From IMG/VR virus record IMGVR_UViG_3300017963_007645, positions 1-34,700 of that record: a DNA stretch of 34,700 nt. One strand, written 5' to 3'. The notes under the pieces were generated by a model. That model saw only the letters and a program-made list of their open reading frames with translations. It searched no databases and was not told the origin of the DNA. Origin of the DNA: a virus. Each line of letters starts with the position of its first letter. Position 1 is the first letter of the stretch. This document shows, one piece after another, positions 29,945-34,700 of this stretch. The position numbers were made by a program, and so were the translations under genes.

Positions 29945-30751
29945 ATGGCAACCTCCATCGCCGAAAAACCGAGCAGTCGCAGCGCCACCGAAGGCGTCGA
30001 TAACAGCGCGTCGGCCACGCTCGAATATATCGTGAAGGGCACCGACGACGATTCGGCCGTTCATGCCCTGGTCCAGGCGACCGTCCCGGCGTTCTATCGC
30101 GGCCTCTCCTTCCAGACGTACAGCATCGACCCGGTCCATGTCGACGAGTCCGATGCGATCGGCTATTGGGACGTCTCGGCCCAGTACGGCGTGAAGGACC
30201 CGAAAGAGTCGACCTACACGTTTGACACGGGCGGCGGCAACCAGCACATCACGCAGTCGCTGGTAACCAAGGGCCGTTATCCTGCGCCGGGTTTCGTCGC
30301 GCCCGACTTCGGAGGTGCCATCGGGGTTACGCACGAGGATGTCGAGGGGGTCGACATCACTGTGCCGGTCTACAACTTCAGCGAAACCCATTACATCGAT
30401 GACGCCCTGGTCACCGACGCCTATAAGGGAACGCTCTTCCTGCTGACCGGTAAAACGAATCAAGCGGCGTTCCGCAACTTCGCCCCTGGCGAGGTCCTCT
30501 TCCTGGGCGCCTCGGGCACAAAACGAGGCAAGGACGATTGGGAGATCACTTTCAAGTTTGCGGCGTCACCGAACGTCGTAAACCTGCAAATTGGTCCGAT
30601 CACGGTGGCCTCTAAACGCGGCTGGGAACTTCTGTGGGTCCGCTATACGGACGTCGAGGATTTGGAAGCCAAGATGCTGGTGAAGCAGCCGGTGGCTGCG
30701 TACGTGGAGAAGGTCTATGAGGAAGGCGACTTTTCGGGGTTGGGAATATGA
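29945..30751 (+). CDS. probable tail protein, 268 aa
   Basis: A beta-rich protein placed just after the tape measure, as for distal tail proteins. It has a Ser/Ala-rich start (MATSIAEKPSSRSATEGVDN), an NTF2-like or beta-sandwich stretch (VQATVPAFYRGLSFQTYSID), a Gly-rich turn FDTGGGNQHITQ and a C-terminal hydrophobic part ANGG-free but acidic (YVEKVYEEGDFSGLGI). No family can be named with confidence. ATG 29945 lies 15 bases after the tape measure stop. Its stop overlaps the Ser-rich gene. Confidence 0.75.
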   Translation: MATSIAEKPSSRSATEGVDNSASATLEYIVKGTDDDSAVHALVQATVPAFYRGLSFQTYSIDPVHVDESDAIGYWDVSAQYGVKDPKESTYTFDTGGGNQHITQSLVTKGRYPAPGFVAPDFGGAIGVTHEDVEGVDITVPVYNFSETHYIDDALVTDAYKGTLFLLTGKTNQAAFRNFAPGEVLFLGASGTKRGKDDWEITFKFAASPNVVNLQIGPITVASKRGWELLWVRYTDVEDLEAKMLVKQPVAAYVEKVYEEGDFSGLGI

Positions 30752-31674
30752 GCATGGACCATCTCCGTAAAGTGCAGTCCGGGCAAAAGCTCGAAATCCC
30801 CGCGGAAACGTTCAATTCGTTCGTCGACGCGGCGCGGGATTTCAAGGACCGCCAACGCGACAAGCAATCGAAGCCGGAACCGTACTTCCCCGATTCGGGA
30901 ATCATCCTGGTGGCCAACGAATCGGGCGGTGACCGAAACCGATTCGATGTGCTGGGGGTGACGGAACCAATCATCCGGCCGGATGCCAATCTGATCGAGT
31001 TCAAACGACGGCCCACGTTTCGCGGTGTGACCCCCACCGACGCGCACAAATGCCGGTTCGTCATTCTCTTGGAGCCGGTCAAAGCGAACAAGATTGCCCG
31101 CGCCGTTATCGCGGGCGTGACGGTCGTTCGCCTCCGCATCGATGATCCACTCGACCCGTGCTGCGACGTCGAACCGGAAGTCTGCGACTACCTGCAAACG
31201 TGCATCGACGGCTCGGCCCAGATTCTGTGGAAAGAGAAGAACAGCGGTGTCTGCTGGGCCATTGTTCGACTTGGCAACTGCTGCGAATTGGACGAGTCGA
31301 GTAGCAGTTGGAGCGATTCGTCGAGTTCCTCCGATAGTTCATCAAGCCCGTCCGAAAGCGACGTCTCCGAAAGTGATTCGGAGGAATGCTGCGGTTGCCG
31401 CGGCGTGACGGCCACAGTTCGCGTGCTTATCCCGAAACCATATCGGTCCGGCGACAACCTGTGTTTTCCTCTGGCCGACCTGAAGTTCGTAGACGGCTGC
31501 TTCCAAGGCGTGACCCCGGCCGGCGTATCGTGTCACTACATTTGCTGCGACGAAAGTTCCAGCAGCAGCAGTAGCGACGACGAGATCGGCGTTCTGGACG
31601 ATTCCAGTTCTTCGTCGGACGAGTCGTCCAGCGTCTCGGACAGTTCCTCCTCTTCATCGTGGGGAGGATGGTAA
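30748..31674 (+). CDS. Ser/Asp-rich, Cys-containing virion-region protein
   Basis: A 308-aa protein. The first 150 residues form a globular domain (DHLRKVQSGQKLEIPAETFN, FVDAARDFKDRQ, then NRFDVLGVTEPIIRP). Then come Cys-rich blocks (DPCCDVEPEVCDYLQTCIDG, later CCGCRG and CHYICCDE) interleaved with two Ser/Asp/Glu tracts near residues 187-215 and 269-305, the last ending WGGW. Such Ser/Asp tracts are common in planctomycete phage-like proteins (knowledge, not tested). They could be flexible, metal-binding, or sites for glycosylation or phosphorylation. The protein overlaps the tail gene before and the transferase gene after it by four and one bases. Confidence 0.8.
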   Translation: MSMDHLRKVQSGQKLEIPAETFNSFVDAARDFKDRQRDKQSKPEPYFPDSGIILVANESGGDRNRFDVLGVTEPIIRPDANLIEFKRRPTFRGVTPTDAHKCRFVILLEPVKANKIARAVIAGVTVVRLRIDDPLDPCCDVEPEVCDYLQTCIDGSAQILWKEKNSGVCWAIVRLGNCCELDESSSSWSDSSSSSDSSSSPSESDVSESDSEECCGCRGVTATVRVLIPKPYRSGDNLCFPLADLKFVDGCFQGVTPAGVSCHYICCDESSSSSSSDDEIGVLDDSSSSSDESSSVSDSSSSSSWGGW

Positions 31675-32399
31675 TGAACGTCGACGTGGTCATCCCGCTT
31701 GGCCATGGCAGTCGCTGGGAGGACAACGAGTTGCGTTTCTGCCTTCGAGCCTTGGAGACGAATTTCCTGGACCTGGGCAACGTATGGATTGTTGGCGAGA
31801 AACCGGCCTGGTGCGTCAATGCTCGCTACCTTCGCATGCCCGACTTCTTCGCTTCGAACAAAGACGCCAATCTCATCACGAAAGTGATGACCGCTTGCTA
31901 CCAACGCAGCATGACATCCTTCTTCGTCCGGTCAAGCGACGATGAAATCCTTCTGCGCCCGAAGCGATTCGACGATCTGCGGCCGTACCACCAAGGCGAG
32001 ATCCGCCGTAGTAAGGGCAACCGCTGGCATCGCCGGCTCGATCGGACGGGACGTTGGCTCCGGAGTCGCGGGCTCACCGCTTTCAATTATGACAGTCATC
32101 TTCCCGCCCCCATGCATCGCGACCGGTTTCTGGAGATCTTCGATCGGGCCTCATACAAGAAGCTGCCGGGGCTGACGATCGATTCGACGTACTTCAATTG
32201 CTGTGGGCTCAGTAATCACGTGCGGTTGCCTCGAAGATTTCGCCTTCGCTTGGATCGTCAGATCGAGGACGTGACTCGGCTGCAGCGAGTCTTGCGCCGC
32301 GCTCACTACGTGAACATTACCGATCGTGCCATCGGCGAGACCCTCGAACGGGTCCTCAAGGAGATATTCCCGAAGCCATCGCGGTTCGAGAAAGGATGA
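31674..32399 (+). CDS. Stealth-like glycosyl/phosphotransferase
   Basis: A 241-aa protein. NVDVVIPLGHGSRWEDNELR near the start, CLRALETNFLDLGNVWIVGE, then the FVRSSDDEILLRP motif with acidic D89, D90 and E91 (88-92 region) and FNYDSHLPAPMHRDRFLEIF near 140-160 match the CR1/CR2 layout of Stealth family transferases, which add sugar-phosphate units to polysaccharides or proteins. The two other Stealth regions (CR3, CR4) are not visible, so it may be a short variant. ATG 31674 overlaps the stop of the Ser-rich gene (TAATG) and has GGGGAGG upstream. It is the first gene of the glycan cassette. Confidence 0.75.
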   Translation: MNVDVVIPLGHGSRWEDNELRFCLRALETNFLDLGNVWIVGEKPAWCVNARYLRMPDFFASNKDANLITKVMTACYQRSMTSFFVRSSDDEILLRPKRFDDLRPYHQGEIRRSKGNRWHRRLDRTGRWLRSRGLTAFNYDSHLPAPMHRDRFLEIFDRASYKKLPGLTIDSTYFNCCGLSNHVRLPRRFRLRLDRQIEDVTRLQRVLRRAHYVNITDRAIGETLERVLKEIFPKPSRFEKG

Positions 32400-32403
32400 T
32401 GGT

Positions 32404-33126
32404 ATGCGAACCCTTTGGATAATTGCCGGCATGCGTCGTAGCGGTATCCACGCCGTGGTCAACTGGATCAAGGCCGCGATCGACACGACGGGTGAACCCC
32501 ATGTTCTGCTGAATAACGTTCGCCTTTCGGTACTCAATAGCAGAAACTCGAACGCGATATTCTCGAAGAACTTCGTGTCGTCGAATTCTCGGAACGAGCA
32601 TATCTTGATTGTGTTCGAGGACAAACACCTTCAGCGCGTTTCGGCATCGCCACTACTCCGTCGCATCGGCGCAGATGAAAGCAAGCGGCTCATCGTGCTC
32701 CGAGATCCTTACAACCTCGTGGCCAGCCGCCTGCAACGAACGCGTCGCCGACGCAATCGTGACACGCATCCACGTCGCGTGGCCGGGCTGTGGCCTGACC
32801 ACGCCAAGCACGACGATACGTGGACCCGATGCGTCTACAACCAGTGGTTTCTCGATGAATCGTACCGCCGGCAGGTGGCCACCGCCCTCGGCCTCCCGAT
32901 ATGCCCGCTGTTCCCGAACCGCATTGCACGCGCGGGCAGCGGCAGTTCGTTCGACGGTGTGCGCTACGACGGGCGCGCCGGTGAGATGCCTGTCCTCGAA
33001 CGCTGGCGCCAGTTTGCCGACGACTCGGAATTTCGGCAGCACGTCAACCATCCGCTGTTGGCCACGCTGAGCGAGGAGTTGTGTGGTTTTCCCAATCCGC
33101 TGAAGGAGGTGGCCATTGATTCCTAA
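32404..33126 (+). CDS. sulfotransferase-like protein
   Basis: A 240-aa protein. The N-terminal IIAGMRRSGIHAVVNWI (6-22) is a P-loop-like motif of the kind that binds the 5'-phosphosulfate end of PAPS. RLIVLRDPYNLVASRL (95-110) matches the second PAPS-binding motif, with the typical RDPxxxxxSR arrangement. Later, YNQWFLDESYRRQ and FNR-like turns match the rest of a sulfotransferase fold. Enzymes of this type add sulfate to sugars or tyrosines. It could also act as a nucleotide-dependent kinase-like relative. ATG 32404 with AAAGGATG upstream; the frame is open to 32326. It overlaps the next gene by 11 bases. Confidence 0.68.
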   Translation: MRTLWIIAGMRRSGIHAVVNWIKAAIDTTGEPHVLLNNVRLSVLNSRNSNAIFSKNFVSSNSRNEHILIVFEDKHLQRVSASPLLRRIGADESKRLIVLRDPYNLVASRLQRTRRRRNRDTHPRRVAGLWPDHAKHDDTWTRCVYNQWFLDESYRRQVATALGLPICPLFPNRIARAGSGSSFDGVRYDGRAGEMPVLERWRQFADDSEFRQHVNHPLLATLSEELCGFPNPLKEVAIDS

Positions 33127-33724
33127 GACGATCCACCAGATCTGGCTCGGCGGCCTCGACTCACGACCCGACCGCATCGCAGCGGCGATGGCTCGTATCG
33201 AGGAAGTCTTCAACGACTACGCCTATCGCCTGTGGACGGAGGCGGATTTCGCTTCGCTCGACATTCAGCGGTATGCCCGCGTCCGGCCCTACGCCGCGCT
33301 GAGCGATCTAATGCGGTATCGCATCCTCTTACTGCACGGCGGGTGGTACGTTGACGCCGATTGTGAGCCGATCGGTCAATCGCCGCGCATGCCGATCGGG
33401 GGCCGTGTGTTTGTCGTTAACGAGGCGCATCCCAGACGCTACTGGAATGGTCTGATTGGCTGCGAACCAGGTCACATCCTTGTGGGCGACGCGTATCGGC
33501 GATCCGCAGCTGTGTTCGACACTGTTCTCAGCGGTGGACAAGTCAACAAAGGTATCGTCGATCTCACCGGGCCGAACCTGCTGTTCCGTCTGTGCCGCAA
33601 ACACAACATCTCGCCCCGCCGTGCGAATCGCTGGATGGCACACATCCATCCCGATGCGCCTCTGATTCATCGCAACCTGCACTCGTGGAAGGGGAAGAGA
33701 ATTCACGTGGAGGCTGACGCATGA
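33116..33724 (+). CDS. glycosyltransferase with DxD motif (Gly_transf_sug type)
   Basis: A 202-aa protein with the signature of the sugar-binding DxD family that includes OCH1 and capsular transferases: MIPKTIHQIWLGG at the start, ALSDLMRYRILLLHGGWYVD (61-80) and the metal-binding D80 and D82 of YVDADCEPI. Such enzymes transfer a sugar from a nucleotide sugar. TTG 33116 is the start, since AAGGAGG lies six bases upstream and MIPKTIHQIW begins the family domain. It overlaps the sulfotransferase-like gene. Substrate unknown. Confidence 0.85.
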   Translation: MIPKTIHQIWLGGLDSRPDRIAAAMARIEEVFNDYAYRLWTEADFASLDIQRYARVRPYAALSDLMRYRILLLHGGWYVDADCEPIGQSPRMPIGGRVFVVNEAHPRRYWNGLIGCEPGHILVGDAYRRSAAVFDTVLSGGQVNKGIVDLTGPNLLFRLCRKHNISPRRANRWMAHIHPDAPLIHRNLHSWKGKRIHVEADA

Positions 33725-34410
33725 ACCTCTCTGTTTGTATCGGCTACACCAACCGTTCTTACGAGAACATGGCCCGCGTCGCGGCACGGACGATCGTACG
33801 GCACACGCCGGGTGCGAAGGTCCGCCTGGTTCGGTGCCAGGACAAGGGCTACCGCAAGAACATGGGCACACGGTTCGACGCGTACATTGACGAGTCGGCC
33901 GATTGGGTGTTGGGGCTGGACGCGGACTCGCTATGCTTTGGCGACCTCCGGCCCATTGTCCGGCGGGCCGAAAGCGGTGGGTTTGAGTTTCTCGGTCGCC
34001 TTTCCGGCCGGCCGCGCCGTGCGCCGCGATCCTTCGACCGGCAACGTTACTGCCAGCTTTTCCGTGGGGCCGGCGTGACGGAACTTAGTCTCCACGTCCC
34101 GAACGTTTTTCTCATCCGCGGCCGCCACTCGGCCAAGCTAGCTGAACTCGCCACGCGGTGGACCGAGAAACTCTACGAAACCGAAAACCATGTGCTTGGC
34201 CGCTCACTCTGGTCGGACCAGGTCGGTTTCACGTTGGGCCTCGCCGAATTGCGGCTGGCGCCGGGCCAATTCGGTTTCTTCAAGGGCAACGAAGTCTCTG
34301 ATTGGACCCGAGCCCGTCGGATGTCGTCTCGTCCGGCTATCGTTCATTTCGGCGGCCGCCGCTGGCGTCGCCTCTGGGGCCAGGGCCGCATCCTGGGGTT
34401 GATCCGATGA
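33721..34410 (+). CDS. glycosyltransferase, GT8-like with DxD
   Basis: A 229-aa protein. It starts MNLSVCIGYTNRSYENMARV and contains WVLGLDADSLCFGDLRPI (62-79), where D67 and D69 form the DxD motif that holds the metal and nucleotide sugar. A later SDQVGFTLGLAEL and AIVHFGGRRWRR with a conserved His fit GT8-type and related transferases. ATG 33721 overlaps the stop of the previous gene (ATGA). It is the fourth enzyme-like gene in a run of overlapping genes, all apparently acting on sugars. Confidence 0.78.
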   Translation: MNLSVCIGYTNRSYENMARVAARTIVRHTPGAKVRLVRCQDKGYRKNMGTRFDAYIDESADWVLGLDADSLCFGDLRPIVRRAESGGFEFLGRLSGRPRRAPRSFDRQRYCQLFRGAGVTELSLHVPNVFLIRGRHSAKLAELATRWTEKLYETENHVLGRSLWSDQVGFTLGLAELRLAPGQFGFFKGNEVSDWTRARRMSSRPAIVHFGGRRWRRLWGQGRILGLIR

Positions 34411-34700
34411 GTCGACGCCCCGGCAACAACCTCATTCAGAAAACCATCTCTCTGGCCATCGCGCTTACGACCGGCCGCCGCGTGAGCGACGAGCGCATCC
34501 GACGCCGTGTCGAGATATGCTCGCGCTGTCGTTACGTCCGCATCCGCAAGACGCAGCGTGGCCGGAAGCTCAACTGCGGTCTTTGCGGTTGCCGCGTCCG
34601 CGGTCGTCGCGCCCTGGTCAATCTTGCCCGCTACGAAGAAACCCGTCGCTGGGGCTGCAAACACCCTAAGGGTTCACGATGGAAGGCCGAAGGCCAGTGA
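34407..34700 (+). CDS. zinc-ribbon protein at cassette end
   Basis: A 97-aa basic protein with cysteines C38 and C41 (EICSRCRYVRIRK) and C57, C60 and C62 (LNCGLCGCRVRGR), followed by C84 (WGCKHPKG). A zinc-ribbon or treble-clef-like fold is likely. It resembles the small Cys-rich proteins that follow tail genes in some phages. The start ATG 34407 overlaps the stop of the glycosyltransferase (ATGA). Its stop codon ends exactly at the last base of the window. Confidence 0.75.
   Translation: MSRRPGNNLIQKTISLAIALTTGRRVSDERIRRRVEICSRCRYVRIRKTQRGRKLNCGLCGCRVRGRRALVNLARYEETRRWGCKHPKGSRWKAEGQ

Noticed and set aside
31290-31665. Repeat-like DNA in the Ser tracts, considered as CRISPR or satellite
   Set aside because: There is no regular repeat-spacer unit. 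The pattern comes from Ser/Asp codons in a single reading frame.
1-34700. Search by eye for integrase, lysis genes, tRNA, rRNA and IS elements
   Set aside because: No tyrosine or serine recombinase, holin or endolysin pattern, tRNA cloverleaf or transposase was recognised. These may lie outside the window.

Overview
The window reads as a tailed bacteriophage, or a prophage, of siphovirus type. It has a GC-rich genome of roughly 60% by eye, with frequent GTG and TTG starts and many 4-nt gene overlaps. The packaging and head genes combine a lambda-family portal, a Mu gpT-like capsid fused to its protease, a tape measure protein and a Ser/Asp-rich virion-region protein. This combination, and the style of the small hypothetical genes, suggests a planctomycete or similar high-GC environmental host. 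That host call is inference. No integrase, lysis gene, tRNA or CRISPR array was seen, so both ends of the element probably lie outside the window.

Layout. (1) 2-3568, rightward: an XRE repressor-like protein, an ImmA/IrrE-type metallopeptidase and two unknown proteins of about 400 aa. After these come tandem palindromes and a strong terminator (3697-3743). (2) 3761-10743, rightward early and replication module: a small protein, a sigma-70-like factor, a conserved hypothetical, a RecA/Sak4-like ATPase, a DUF669 protein, a RusA resolvase, an SF2 helicase and a primase-polymerase/helicase. (3) 10744-11051: a gene-poor tract with strong base asymmetry and a candidate origin. (4) 11052-13722: an EVE-DUF3883 nuclease-like gene (leftward) divergent from a ParB-methyltransferase gene (rightward). 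(5) 13746-17644: nine leftward genes, mostly tiny, including a HARE-HTH histone-like protein and an amidoligase. They fall into three transcription units. Each unit is headed by a copy of the same promoter-like element, and the two upstream units have hairpins at or near their ends. (6) 17942-20626: small terminase-like protein, large terminase and zinc ribbon. (7) 20951-30751: head and tail genes from portal to tape measure. (8) 30748-34700: a Ser/Asp/Cys-rich protein followed by a tightly coupled run of a Stealth-like transferase, a sulfotransferase-like protein, two DxD glycosyltransferases and a zinc-ribbon protein.

How it may work together (inference). The XRE/ImmA pair would hold the lysogenic or early switch. 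The sigma-like factor, whose ribosome-binding site sits in a hairpin, could drive the three repeated leftward promoters. The helicase, prim-pol, Sak4, DUF669 and RusA proteins form a self-contained replication-recombination set. The methyltransferase and EVE-nuclease may act as a modification/restriction pair. The terminal cassette may decorate the Ser-rich virion protein, or a host surface glycan, with sugars and possibly sulfate. The strongest candidates for something new are that glycan cassette, the three-copy promoter element with the phage sigma factor, the protease-scaffold-capsid fusion with an internal start, and the amidoligase operon.
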